Assembly: GCA_903870275.1 (NCBI GenBank)
Contig: CAIQCK010000081.1
Span: forward strand, 34,756 to 98,755
Length of the DNA stretch: 64,000 nt
Direction: 5' to 3'
Source: an uncultured bacterium
Lineage (GTDB): Bacteria > Verrucomicrobiota > Verrucomicrobiia > CAIQCK01
This document shows, one piece after another, positions 27,044-35,482 of this stretch. The notes under the pieces were generated by a model. That model ran no database searches, was not told where the DNA came from, and saw nothing but the letters and a program-made list of their open reading frames with translations. The translations under genes were made by a program, and so were the position numbers. The first letter of the stretch is position 1. Each line of letters starts with the position of its first letter.

Positions 27044-28045
27044 ATGATGAAACATTGGCTTGCCGTTTCGTTTTCCGCTTTCTTCCTGTCCATGTTCGCC
27101 GCGACGACGTTCATCGCGCCGGCGACGGGGGCGGAGCCGCCCTCGGCGAGGCCCGAGGTCTGGATGATGCCGCCAGGAAATCCGGACCCGCGGTGTTGGA
27201 GCGAGTTGTTCACGCAGCCGGAGCAGTGGAAGGAGACGCGCTCGCTGGTGGACGTGCTCGGTTACGGCGCGGGACATTTCAAGCAGTTCAGCGACGACGA
27301 GCTGCGGGTGTGGCTGCCGCAGATCGGGAAGTGGGGTCTCAAGCTCGGCCTGGAGGTTGGCGCGGTGAAGGAATGGGGGCCGACCGCGGAGAAGGTCTTT
27401 GCGGCGGAGCATCCGACGTGGGACCGCATCCAGCGGCTCGGCGGCAAAATCTACGCGGTGGCGATGGACGAGCCGTTGTGTTGCGTGAGGCAGCGCATCA
27501 AGAAGCCGGACGACTACGCGGTGGAGGAGACGGCGAAGTTTGTGGCCATGGTGCGGAAGAATTATCCCGGTGTGCGGATCGGCGACATCGAGCCGTATCC
27601 GTCCCTGCAACGCGAGGAGTTGCTGGCGTTCATTGACGCGCTCCAGGCGCGGCTCAAGGCGATGGACGTGGCCGGGCTGGACTTTTTCCGGCTCGATGTG
27701 GACTGGAACCATTTCACCATCGGCAACAAGTTCTTTCCCGGCAACTGGCCCGACGTGAAAAAGCTCGAACTCGCTTGCCGCCAGCGGAAACTGCCATTCA
27801 GCCTGATCTATTGGCCGGCGGACTACGGGCACATGCAGAAGCTCAAGATGGCCGACGACGCGACGTGGTATGTCGGCGTGATGCGGCAGGGCTACGATTA
27901 CACCTTCGTCGGCGGCGCTCCGGACGAGGTGGTCATCGAGAGTTGGGTGGGCGCGCCGTCGCGCTCCGTGCCGGAGACGGACGACTGGACGTTCACGCGC
28001 TCCGTGCGCGATTTCTGCCGGCGGTTTCTGAAGCCGAGGCAATAG
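27044..28045 (+). CDS. Secreted protein of unknown family, paralog of the gene at 1851
   Basis: This 333-residue protein begins MMKHWLAVSF; its signal is unlike that of the 1851 paralog although the mature parts align throughout (RPEVWM, KETRSLVDVL, MDEPLCC, GLDFFRLDVDWNHF, SVRDFCRRF). A TIM-barrel, glycosidase-like fold is inferred from alternating strand/helix segments and conserved acids. Its head is duplicated as a remnant at 24457. Its tail is duplicated at 29541 beyond the LRR gene. Confidence 0.8.
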   Translation: MMKHWLAVSFSAFFLSMFAATTFIAPATGAEPPSARPEVWMMPPGNPDPRCWSELFTQPEQWKETRSLVDVLGYGAGHFKQFSDDELRVWLPQIGKWGLKLGLEVGAVKEWGPTAEKVFAAEHPTWDRIQRLGGKIYAVAMDEPLCCVRQRIKKPDDYAVEETAKFVAMVRKNYPGVRIGDIEPYPSLQREELLAFIDALQARLKAMDVAGLDFFRLDVDWNHFTIGNKFFPGNWPDVKKLELACRQRKLPFSLIYWPADYGHMQKLKMADDATWYVGVMRQGYDYTFVGGAPDEVVIESWVGAPSRSVPETDDWTFTRSVRDFCRRFLKPRQ

Positions 28046-28086
28046 ACGGGGGTGTTGTTCGCGACGCGGCAGGCTGGACGCGGTTG
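27997..28086 (+). repeat. 90-bp direct repeat, copy 1 (gene tail plus downstream leader)
   Basis: It covers the last 49 bases of the 27044 gene and 41 bases of the next leader. It matches 29541-29630 at 84 of 90 positions with no gaps. The pair encloses the LRR gene. Confidence 0.9.
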
Positions 28087-28142
28087 GCGGAAAGCGGTAG
28101 AAACCAGCCATGAAGATCGCCTCGATTGGCGCCTCTCTGGCG
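28061..28142 (+). repeat. Shared leader and signal-peptide module, copy 1
   Basis: GGCTGGACGCGG lies 38 bases before ATG 28110, followed by a CGGTAGAAA box and a MKIASIGASLALVIGC-type signal. Copies at 30494 and 32766 have the same layout in front of unrelated genes. No Shine-Dalgarno sequence is evident in any copy. Confidence 0.85.
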
Positions 28143-29522
28143 TTGGTGATCGGTTGTTTTGTTACAGCCGTTGCCGCCGGTGAATACAACCGACAACCGG
28201 CATTACCTCAGGTCATCGTCGAGAGTCTCAAGGGTGCCAACCCCGCCAAAGTCACAGAACTGGACTTGTCCAATTCAAAAATTCAGGATGAAGACCTTGG
28301 CGCTCTGGAGTCGCTGACGCAGTTACAGAACCTCAATCTGAGCGGGACGAACGTCGGCGACGCGGGACTGGCACATCTGAAACCCCTGTTGCGTTTGGGG
28401 TCGCTTGACCTCGACCGCACGCAGGTCAGCAACGCGGGGTTGGAGAATCTGAGGTTGTTGACGAAGTTGCAGTTTCTTAGTCTCTCATACACACAGGTCA
28501 GCGATGCAGGGCTGGAGCATTTGAAGCCCCTGGCCCAGTTGCGGTGGCTGTGGCTCGAACACACTCAGGTCGGCGATGTGGGACTGAAGCTGCTCGGGGC
28601 GATGACACAATTAGAGTCGCTCGCCCTTACCGGCGCGACGGTCACGAACACTGGGCTGGAGCATCTGAAGGGGTTGAAGCGGTTGCAGACACTTTACCTG
28701 CGAGACACGCAGGTCAACGACGCGGGGCTGGCGCATTTGAAACCGCTGACGCAGTTACACAAGCTTGACCTGTCTTATGCTGAGATTGACGACGCGGGAT
28801 TGGAGTGTCTGAAACCGCTGACGCAGTTGCGTTCGCTTGATCTTGCCGGCACGAAAATCAGTGACGCAGGACTGGCGCATCTGGAGCCGTTGGCTTGGTT
28901 GAACCGTCTTAACCTGAACAACACGACAGTTACGGACGCGGGGTTGGAGCATCTAAAGCCGTTGAAGCGGTTGCAGGAGCTTAGCCTGATGCGTACGCAG
29001 GCCGGCGATGCGGGATTGGAGCGTCTGAAAGCGATGACGCAATTACACTGGCTTAACCTCACCAGCACGACGGTCACGGACGCGGGGTTGATGCATCTGG
29101 GGCGGTTGACGCAGTTGAGGTATCTTGACCTGATTAGCACGCAGGTCGGTGATGCGGGACTAGAGCATCTGAAACGGTTCACGCGGTTGGAGGGGCTTGA
29201 CTTGGACGGTTCGCGGGTCGGCGATGCGGGATTAAAGCATCTGGAGACGATGATGCAATTAAAGATGCTTGGGCTCGGCGGCACGAAGGTCACGGATGCA
29301 GGAATGGAGCATCTGAAACGGTTGGGGCGGTTGGAGAGGCTTAACTTGCGATACACCCTGGTCGGCGACATGGGACTGAAGCATCTGGAGGCATTGAAGC
29401 AGTTACAGTCGCTCGACATCGTCGCCACGAAGGCCACGAAGGCGGGAGTGGACGAGATACAGAAGTGTCTACCCAACTGCGAGATTACTTGGTTTGCGCC
29501 CGAGGCGAAAGCCAATGAATGA
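28110..29522 (+). CDS. Leucine-rich repeat protein, secreted
   Basis: This 470-residue protein has a signal peptide (MKIASIGASLALVIGC). From about residue 47 it is made of some 16 tandem 24-residue leucine-rich repeats of the pattern LTQL-x-x-L-x-L-x-x-T-x-V-x-DAGL-x-HL. This is the short bacterial LRR type frequent in Planctomycetes and Verrucomicrobia. It should form a curved solenoid for protein or glycan binding. No catalytic domain is visible. The gene is bracketed by the 90-bp repeats at 27997 and 29541, and its leader and signal are shared with two unrelated genes downstream. Confidence 0.92.
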   Translation: MKIASIGASLALVIGCFVTAVAAGEYNRQPALPQVIVESLKGANPAKVTELDLSNSKIQDEDLGALESLTQLQNLNLSGTNVGDAGLAHLKPLLRLGSLDLDRTQVSNAGLENLRLLTKLQFLSLSYTQVSDAGLEHLKPLAQLRWLWLEHTQVGDVGLKLLGAMTQLESLALTGATVTNTGLEHLKGLKRLQTLYLRDTQVNDAGLAHLKPLTQLHKLDLSYAEIDDAGLECLKPLTQLRSLDLAGTKISDAGLAHLEPLAWLNRLNLNNTTVTDAGLEHLKPLKRLQELSLMRTQAGDAGLERLKAMTQLHWLNLTSTTVTDAGLMHLGRLTQLRYLDLISTQVGDAGLEHLKRFTRLEGLDLDGSRVGDAGLKHLETMMQLKMLGLGGTKVTDAGMEHLKRLGRLERLNLRYTLVGDMGLKHLEALKQLQSLDIVATKATKAGVDEIQKCLPNCEITWFAPEAKANE

Positions 29523-29540
29523 AAGGATGGGTGCGACGGT

Positions 29541-29630
29541 GCGCTCGGTGCGCGATTTCTGCCGGCGGTTTGTGAAGCCGAGGCAATAGGAGGGGGTGTT
29601 GTTCGCGACGCGGCAGGCTGGGCGTGGTTG
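29541..29630 (+). repeat. 90-bp direct repeat, copy 2 (orphan gene tail)
   Basis: 84 of 90 bases match 27997-28086. Read in frame it repeats the end of the 27044 product (RDFCRRFVKPRQ then stop) and the start of the common leader, including GGCTGGGCGTGG, but no signal-peptide head follows. It starts 19 bases after the LRR stop. Confidence 0.9.
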
Positions 29631-29680
29631 ATTGCATCCTAAACGTCGCCCGAGTGACGATGTGAATACCCGTATCACTC

Positions 29681-29714
29681 AGCGAGTCCCGGTGTCTCCT
29701 TGCGCCGGGGCTCG
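29681..29714 (+). promoter_or_regulatory. Strong hairpin upstream of the lipoprotein gene
   Basis: Stem GCGAGTCCCGG / CCGGGGCTCGC (11 bp, one G-T pair) with a 12-base loop. It is followed by GTTATATAG rather than a T-run, so it is either a weak terminator for upstream transcription or part of the 5' leader of the gene at 29768. Confidence 0.45.
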
Positions 29715-29767
29715 CGTTATATAGTGCGAGTCCGCACGCCTAGAGTGTTGAAAGGATCAACGTCTCT

Positions 29768-30463
29768 ATGAAAACAAGTATTCTCGTTCTAGCAACCGCC
29801 GCGGTGGGTCTGTTGTTTCTGACTGGTTGTGAGACCACTTCAATTTCCGATTCCGGCTTTTATCGCAGCCCATATTTCAGGGGAGAACTGAGTGAATTTT
29901 CGGTGGTCGGCGTCACGGCAAATACCAATATTACGGAGGCTGTTATTTCTACTGCCTTGTCCGACTCGCACCAAGTCGTAGTGCGCAGACGCCAGTCCGT
30001 GATGGTGATTCAATCAGGAGCCGCTACGCCGGATGAGCCCCTGTTGGAAGAGTTGCAGAAATATTTCCTTGTCGTGCCTTTTTCGGGCGTGCCAGTTGAA
30101 GCGACGCCGGTGCATGCAGAGACGCTGCGTCTCACCGCGGCTAATGGCGGATGCGCTGCCGTGATCTGTTACTGGGGCGTGCTGGAAAGGGCCCGCGTCA
30201 ACGAAGCAACCAAGGGCGTTTCCTGGGTTCCCGTGGTCGGCTATTTTGTCCCGGACGAACGACAGCGTATGCGCATTCGACTGCGCGCAGCGCTCATTGA
30301 TGTCGCCAGCGGCCACTGGATGATGCTGAACCCTCGGCCGTTCGAGAGCGATCGCCTCAGTGCCGGGTTCATTCGCGAGAGTTCTGACCAATACCAGGTC
30401 GAAAAGCTCAAGGATTCTGCATACAAGTCGCTTGTTCAGCAGATACTGATCTGCTCACGGTAA
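29768..30463 (+). CDS. Lipoprotein of unknown function
   Basis: This 231-residue protein has a clear lipobox, LLFLTGC with Cys21, so it is probably anchored in the outer or cytoplasmic membrane. The mature part has mixed alpha/beta content with segments such as GGCAAVICYWGVLERARV and RIRLRAALIDVASGHWMML, the latter typical of periplasmic lipoproteins that assemble on an envelope partner. I do not recognise the family. A 245-base gap and a hairpin separate it from the upstream repeat, so it probably has its own promoter. Confidence 0.75.
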   Translation: MKTSILVLATAAVGLLFLTGCETTSISDSGFYRSPYFRGELSEFSVVGVTANTNITEAVISTALSDSHQVVVRRRQSVMVIQSGAATPDEPLLEELQKYFLVVPFSGVPVEATPVHAETLRLTAANGGCAAVICYWGVLERARVNEATKGVSWVPVVGYFVPDERQRMRIRLRAALIDVASGHWMMLNPRPFESDRLSAGFIRESSDQYQVEKLKDSAYKSLVQQILICSR

Positions 30464-30493
30464 ACATACCGGCCTGCAAGAACCCGGCATCCT

Positions 30494-30590
30494 CGCGGCG
30501 GGCTGGACGCGGCTGTGGAAAAACGGTAGAAAGCAGCCATGAAGATTCCCTCGGTCTGCGCCGCCGTGCCGTTGATGATCGGCTGCTTCA
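30494..30590 (+). repeat. Shared leader and signal-peptide module, copy 2
   Basis: GGCTGGACGCGG begins at 30501, 38 bases before ATG 30539, and is followed by ACGGTAGAAAGCAG and the MKIPSVCAAVPLMIGC signal. The spacing is identical to the copies at 28061 and 32766. Confidence 0.85.
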
Positions 30591-32719
30591 CCGCGACTCT
30601 CGCCGCCGAAGAAACCGTCCTGCGCGACAAAACGCTCGTTGTCTGGGTCGCGCCGGCCAACCTCACGCAGCGCGGCGGCAGTGTGCTGACGATTGACGAC
30701 CGGCAGTCGCATTTCGACGGCATCGTGTTCGGCGAACTCGCGCCCGCGCGCTGGATGGCGGGCAGTGACTTTCACCGCCGAACTGGGAGGAAGCAAGACG
30801 CATGGCCGGCCGAGACCGCCGACGCGAACACGGTCGTGCAAATCGCCATCGTCTATCGTGGCAACGAGGTGACGGTTTACCGCGATGGCAGGGAATACTC
30901 GCGCCACACCATCAAGGCGCCGCAGACGTTCGGGGCGGACAGCGTGGTTATCATCGGCCCGCGGCATCTCGAAGGCATGCAGGACTGTTTTGCCGGCGGG
31001 GTGGACGATGCGCGCATCTACAACCGCGCGCTGTCGGCGGAGCAAATCGCCGCGATGAAACCGAAGGTCGAGTCGGAGCCGAAGCCGTGGGCGTGGTGGA
31101 CGTTTGGCGACTTGATGAGCGCGGACCGCGCGGGGCGATTCACCGCCACGCGGCTCGCAGGCGGCGCACGGGTAGAGAAGGGCAGGCTGCTGCTCGACGG
31201 CCAGCGCGCGGTGTTCTGCGCGGCTCAGACGGCCGGCGCGCTCGACGCGATCAGCCCGCCGCCGATGCCGCCCTCGATTGCGTCGAAGCCGAAGTTGCCC
31301 GACGACATTGCGGTCGTGCGCCGGTTTCGCAACCACTTGCTCACCGATCCGTATCGGCCGACGTATCACTTCGTCATCCCGGAGGACTACGCGGGGCCGT
31401 TTGATCCCAACGGCGCAATTTTCTGGCGCGGCCGTTACCATCTGTTTTACATCTACCAGGAGAACCGTGTGCATTGCTTCGGCCACGTCTCCAGTGTGGA
31501 CCTTGTCCACTGGCGGCAACATCCGACGCCGCTTTATCCGACCGCCGACAGTCCCGACCGCGGCATGTTCAGCGGCAATTGCTTCATCAACAAACGCGGC
31601 GAGGCGACGATGCTTTTTCACGGCGTCGGCGCGGGCAACTGCATCGCCACCAGCAGCGACGACAACCTCGATCAGTGGACCAAGCTGCCGTCGAACCCGA
31701 TCATCCCGAATCCGAAAGGCAACGAGCCTTACGCATCGTGGGACCCGTGCGGCTGGCTCGAAGGCGACACCTACTACGCCATCTTTGGCGGGCAGCCCGG
31801 CAAGAGTCCGCGGCCAGCGTCCACATTCCGGGCGACCGAACTCGACGGCTGGCGCCACGTTGGTCCGTTCCTGCATCACGAGATGCCCGATGTCGCCGCC
31901 AATGAAGACATTTCCTGTCCCGACTTCTTCAAGCTCGGTGGCAAGCGGGTGCTGGTCTGCATCGCGCACAACCGGGGCACGCGCTACTACGTCGGCGAGT
32001 GGAAGAACGAGCAGTTCCATCCCGAAGTCCACGAGCGGATGAGCTGGGTGGACAATCTTTACTTTGCCCCGGAATCGCTCGAAGCGCCCGACGGCCGGCG
32101 CATCATGTGGGCGTGGATATTCGACCAGCGCAACGGGGAAACGAAACGCGCCAGCGGCTGGTCCGGCGAGATGGCGTTGCCGCGCGAACTCACGCTCGCC
32201 GATGACAAACGTTTGCGGATGAAACCCGTGAAGGAACTGGAGCGCCTCCGCTACAACGAGCAGTCGTTGCAAAACATCGCCATTGCTGCTGACAAGGAAG
32301 TCTTTCTTCCGAAAATCACCGGCAACGCCATCGAGTTGGAGCTTCAGATTGAGCCGCAGGACGCGAAGCAGGTTGGCATCAAGATTTGCCGCTCCCCCGG
32401 CTGCGAGGAAGAAACGGTTGTTTTCTACGACGCCGCGGAACAGAAACTGAAACTCGATACGAACAAATCCGGTCTCGTCGAGGGTACGAAGAAGATCGAA
32501 GCCGCACCGTTCGGGCTCAAACCCGGCGAGGTGTTGACCTTGCGCGTCTTCGTGGACCGCTCGGTTGTGGAAGTGTTCGCCAACGAGCGCCAAGCCGCTG
32601 TGCGCCGCATTTATCCCTCGCGGCCCGACAGCGTGGGCGTGTCTTTGTTCGCGAACGGTGGTGAGGCGAAAGTGAGACAGATCACGGCCTGGCAAATGGC
32701 GCCAAGCAACCCCTGGTAA
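30539..32719 (+). CDS. GH32-like glycoside hydrolase with N-terminal LamG-like domain
   Basis: This 726-residue secreted protein has residues 25-170 that look like a concanavalin/LamG-type lectin domain ending in GGVDDARIYNRALSAEQIAAM. Residues 270-560 form the five-blade GH32 domain: FDPNG with candidate nucleophile D289, and WDP with D402 where GH32 has RDP. The acid/base region reads NEDISCPDFF (E456, C460), so the residue before Cys is Ser, not the usual Glu of the ECPD motif. Residues 580-720 fit the GH32 C-terminal sandwich (FVDRSVVEVFANERQ). The family normally cleaves beta-fructosides; the altered motif makes the substrate uncertain. Confidence 0.82.
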   Translation: MKIPSVCAAVPLMIGCFTATLAAEETVLRDKTLVVWVAPANLTQRGGSVLTIDDRQSHFDGIVFGELAPARWMAGSDFHRRTGRKQDAWPAETADANTVVQIAIVYRGNEVTVYRDGREYSRHTIKAPQTFGADSVVIIGPRHLEGMQDCFAGGVDDARIYNRALSAEQIAAMKPKVESEPKPWAWWTFGDLMSADRAGRFTATRLAGGARVEKGRLLLDGQRAVFCAAQTAGALDAISPPPMPPSIASKPKLPDDIAVVRRFRNHLLTDPYRPTYHFVIPEDYAGPFDPNGAIFWRGRYHLFYIYQENRVHCFGHVSSVDLVHWRQHPTPLYPTADSPDRGMFSGNCFINKRGEATMLFHGVGAGNCIATSSDDNLDQWTKLPSNPIIPNPKGNEPYASWDPCGWLEGDTYYAIFGGQPGKSPRPASTFRATELDGWRHVGPFLHHEMPDVAANEDISCPDFFKLGGKRVLVCIAHNRGTRYYVGEWKNEQFHPEVHERMSWVDNLYFAPESLEAPDGRRIMWAWIFDQRNGETKRASGWSGEMALPRELTLADDKRLRMKPVKELERLRYNEQSLQNIAIAADKEVFLPKITGNAIELELQIEPQDAKQVGIKICRSPGCEEETVVFYDAAEQKLKLDTNKSGLVEGTKKIEAAPFGLKPGEVLTLRVFVDRSVVEVFANERQAAVRRIYPSRPDSVGVSLFANGGEAKVRQITAWQMAPSNPW

Positions 32720-32765
32720 TGTGCGGCCAGTGAAGAATGGGAGATGCCATGGAGTGCCGTTTGTC

Positions 32766-32863
32766 CGCGACGCGGCAGGCTGGACGCGGCAGGCGGAAAA
32801 CGGTAGAAAGCAGTCATGAAGATTCCCTCGATTAGCACCGTCATGGCGCTGGTGATTGGCTAC
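32766..32863 (+). repeat. Shared leader and signal-peptide module, copy 3
   Basis: GGCTGGACGCGG begins at 32778, 38 bases before ATG 32816, followed by CGGTAGAAAGCAG and the MKIPSISTVMALVIGY signal. It is nearly the same as copies 1 and 2 although the mature proteins are unrelated. Confidence 0.85.
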
Positions 32864-35482
32864 GCGGCAGGCACGATGGGAATGACGGTGGCGGGCGGAG
32901 AGGAGTGGCTCCAGTCGAGGTTCGACAGCCGGCATTCCGGCAACGTGCCGGAGCGAACGCTGCAAACACCGATGGGTTTGCTCGGCGCCGTGCCGCTGAG
33001 CGACGCGGTGCTCACGTCGCCCGTCGTTGCGGCGGGGCGCGCGTATGTGGTAGACGCGTCGGGGACGGCTTTTTGCATTGATGCGCGGACGTTCGAGATC
33101 GTCTGGCACTTTGCCACGCGCGGCGGCGCTGCGAACTGCAATAATGTTTCGTCGCCGGTGCTGGTGGATGGGCGGCTGCACTTCGGGACAACCGCGGGGT
33201 GGTATTACGTGCTCGACGCGGCGACGGGCAAATCGTTGTGCGAGATGGACTGCGGCGAGCCGATCTTCAGCGCGCCGGTGGCCAGCGGCGGACGGGTGTA
33301 TTTCGCGACGCTCGGCTCGCAGTTCTACGCGGTGGAACCGGATGGCAAACTGTGCTGGAAGTGGGATTTTGTTGGCCAGGTGATGAAGTTTCCCGGCAAC
33401 CGCTGGAGCGCGAACGACTGGTTGGTGCATAAGAAGGGCCGTGTGGACTGGCACGACCAGTTTTGTTGCCCGATAGACATCGCGGCGGACGGGCGGCGCG
33501 TGGTGGCGATGGCAGGCGGCAGGCTGCTGTGGCTGCGCGATGAAGGCGATCACGGCGCGGTGGAATCGCTCACGAAGGTTCCGGCGTTTGCCGGCGACGA
33601 GTATCCCGGTGTGTTTGGGTTGACGCTCGGCGAGGACGGCGCGGCTTACGTGCAGTGGCATCGCCGCGACAACTCCGGCCGAGTGGAAATCATGGCGTTC
33701 AAGGACGGCAAACCCCAGACCAATTACGTCCACGGCACACAGAATGCGATCTACTTGCCGGGTTTATTGAGTTTTTCGCCGGTGAGCTTGCGCGGCTCGG
33801 ACGTGTATCGTTGCAAGCCCCAACAAGGGCTGGGGTTTTGCCGCCATAAGCCCGGCGAGGAAAAGCCCGAAGTGCTCGGCGACGACGGAGCCATCGCGCC
33901 GCCAGTGCTGCTGCGGGATTCGGCGGTGTATGGCGGTCTCGACGGGAAGTTGCACGTCGTCCCGCTCGACGGCAAAGGCCAAGCGTGGTCGTTCGCGACG
34001 GCGTTCGAGCGACCGATCAGCGCGCCCGTGGCGGTGGCCGACGGACGCGTCTATGTCGGCGGCGAGGACGGTTATCTTTATGTGCTCGGCCCCAATGGCC
34101 GCGCGCCGTTGCCAACGAAAGACCTCGGACTGCATCGCGTCCGCAGCCCGCTGTCGGGCAGGCTCGCCGGCGCGCAATACGACTGGTTCACCAACTACGG
34201 CGACCACGCCAACAGCAATGCCAACGACCAGCGGTTGAAGCTGCCGTTGCACGTCAAATGGGTGCGGCGTTACGAGGGCACCTTCAAACACATCCCGGTC
34301 TGCGGCGGCGGCCGGCTCTACACGCACACGGCCGAGGGCCAGCTCATTGCGGTGGAGCAGGAGACGGGACGGTTGTTGTGGCGGACCTGGTTTCCGCACG
34401 TTTATATGTCGTTCACCGCGCCGCTGTATTTCAACGAACGGCTTCTCCTGCCGCAAGCGGGGATGCGGCAATCGCGGTTGCGGTGCCTCGATGCGGCGAC
34501 AGGCAGGCTGGTTTGGGAAGCGCCGTTTACCGGCTCGCCGAGTTGGAGCCGGCAGGGGCCGCCGGTGGTTTACAAAAACGCCGTCGTCTATGGCTTCGGT
34601 TCCGGCCATTACGCCGCGCAGGGCACGGCGAAGCCTTTCGTTTTCAAAGGCACGCCGGAACCGTCGCCCGACGGCGCGGAGGTCATGAGCTGGATTTACA
34701 CGCACGACAATCCCTATTACCCGAAGGACAACCATCCGCTGGTGCGCGCGTGGGATTTGGAAACGGGCCGGGAACTCTGGACGAAGGATTTTTCCGACCT
34801 TGGCAGTGGCGGCAACGACTGCGGCGTCTGCCTGATGGACGGCACGGTTTATTACTCCACGTTCTTCGGCTACGCCGCGCAACACAACGGCCAGCCTGGC
34901 GCACATGGTGTCACCGCGGCGCTCGACCCGCTCACCGGCGCGGTCCGTTGGCAGACGACCAACCACTTTGTCACCGCGGGCTGTTCCATCTCCGGGAAGG
35001 ATGCCCGGCTCTATCTCGGCGGCTACAACGCGCCGCACAACAAGACCAAGGACCGCTACGTCTGGTGCCTAGACGCGCGCGACGGCTCGCTCGTCTGGCA
35101 GTCCGAACCGGTCGCTTCCGCCGTCAACGTTATCAGCGTCGCGGACAAGTTCATTTTCACCAACGCCTCCGGGCGCGACGGCCATCTGCTCGACAAGGCC
35201 ACCGGAAAAATCGTCAGCCGCTTCAACTACGGCTACGCCTGCACGCGCTTCACCGTCGGCGGCCCATTCGCCCTCGGCGCGAACATGGACCTGATTGACC
35301 TGACCGACGGCAACAAGCTCGCCTCCACCGGTCCGCCGTTGGAGCCGCGCGAGTGCGTTGGCGCCATCGTTTCCAACGGCCGGCTCTTCTACACCGCGCA
35401 ATCCAGCGGCCTTCAAGCCTGTCAGGTCGGCGACGACGAAGCCGACAGCATCCCGCCACCGTGGCGGAAAAAAGAAAAATGA
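32816..35482 (+). CDS. Secreted PQQ-like beta-propeller protein
   Basis: This 888-residue protein consists of repeated blades with the PQQ-enzyme pattern, for example AYVVDASGTAFCIDARTFEIVWHF, GRLLWRTWFPH and GSLVWQSEPVASAVNV. Two propellers seem likely, about residues 40-420 and 450-870. No cytochrome c motif (CxxCH) or clear catalytic Asp pair of a quinoprotein dehydrogenase stands out, so a binding or scaffold role is as likely as oxidation. It carries the shared leader and signal. Its stop overlaps the next start (ATGA), so the pair is translationally coupled. Confidence 0.85.
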   Translation: MKIPSISTVMALVIGYAAGTMGMTVAGGEEWLQSRFDSRHSGNVPERTLQTPMGLLGAVPLSDAVLTSPVVAAGRAYVVDASGTAFCIDARTFEIVWHFATRGGAANCNNVSSPVLVDGRLHFGTTAGWYYVLDAATGKSLCEMDCGEPIFSAPVASGGRVYFATLGSQFYAVEPDGKLCWKWDFVGQVMKFPGNRWSANDWLVHKKGRVDWHDQFCCPIDIAADGRRVVAMAGGRLLWLRDEGDHGAVESLTKVPAFAGDEYPGVFGLTLGEDGAAYVQWHRRDNSGRVEIMAFKDGKPQTNYVHGTQNAIYLPGLLSFSPVSLRGSDVYRCKPQQGLGFCRHKPGEEKPEVLGDDGAIAPPVLLRDSAVYGGLDGKLHVVPLDGKGQAWSFATAFERPISAPVAVADGRVYVGGEDGYLYVLGPNGRAPLPTKDLGLHRVRSPLSGRLAGAQYDWFTNYGDHANSNANDQRLKLPLHVKWVRRYEGTFKHIPVCGGGRLYTHTAEGQLIAVEQETGRLLWRTWFPHVYMSFTAPLYFNERLLLPQAGMRQSRLRCLDAATGRLVWEAPFTGSPSWSRQGPPVVYKNAVVYGFGSGHYAAQGTAKPFVFKGTPEPSPDGAEVMSWIYTHDNPYYPKDNHPLVRAWDLETGRELWTKDFSDLGSGGNDCGVCLMDGTVYYSTFFGYAAQHNGQPGAHGVTAALDPLTGAVRWQTTNHFVTAGCSISGKDARLYLGGYNAPHNKTKDRYVWCLDARDGSLVWQSEPVASAVNVISVADKFIFTNASGRDGHLLDKATGKIVSRFNYGYACTRFTVGGPFALGANMDLIDLTDGNKLASTGPPLEPRECVGAIVSNGRLFYTAQSSGLQACQVGDDEADSIPPPWRKKEK

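Noticed and set aside
28110..29522. CRISPR-like regular repeats in the LRR gene
   Set aside because: The 72-base periodicity comes from the 24-residue leucine-rich repeats. There are no constant repeats with variable spacers and no cas gene.
30455..33733. Open minus-strand frame of over 1000 codons
   Set aside because: It lies opposite the GH32-like and PQQ genes and has no family motif, signal or ribosome site. Long antisense frames are expected where third codon positions are GC-rich. The same applies to the minus-strand frames at 7464-9758 and 38409-41123.
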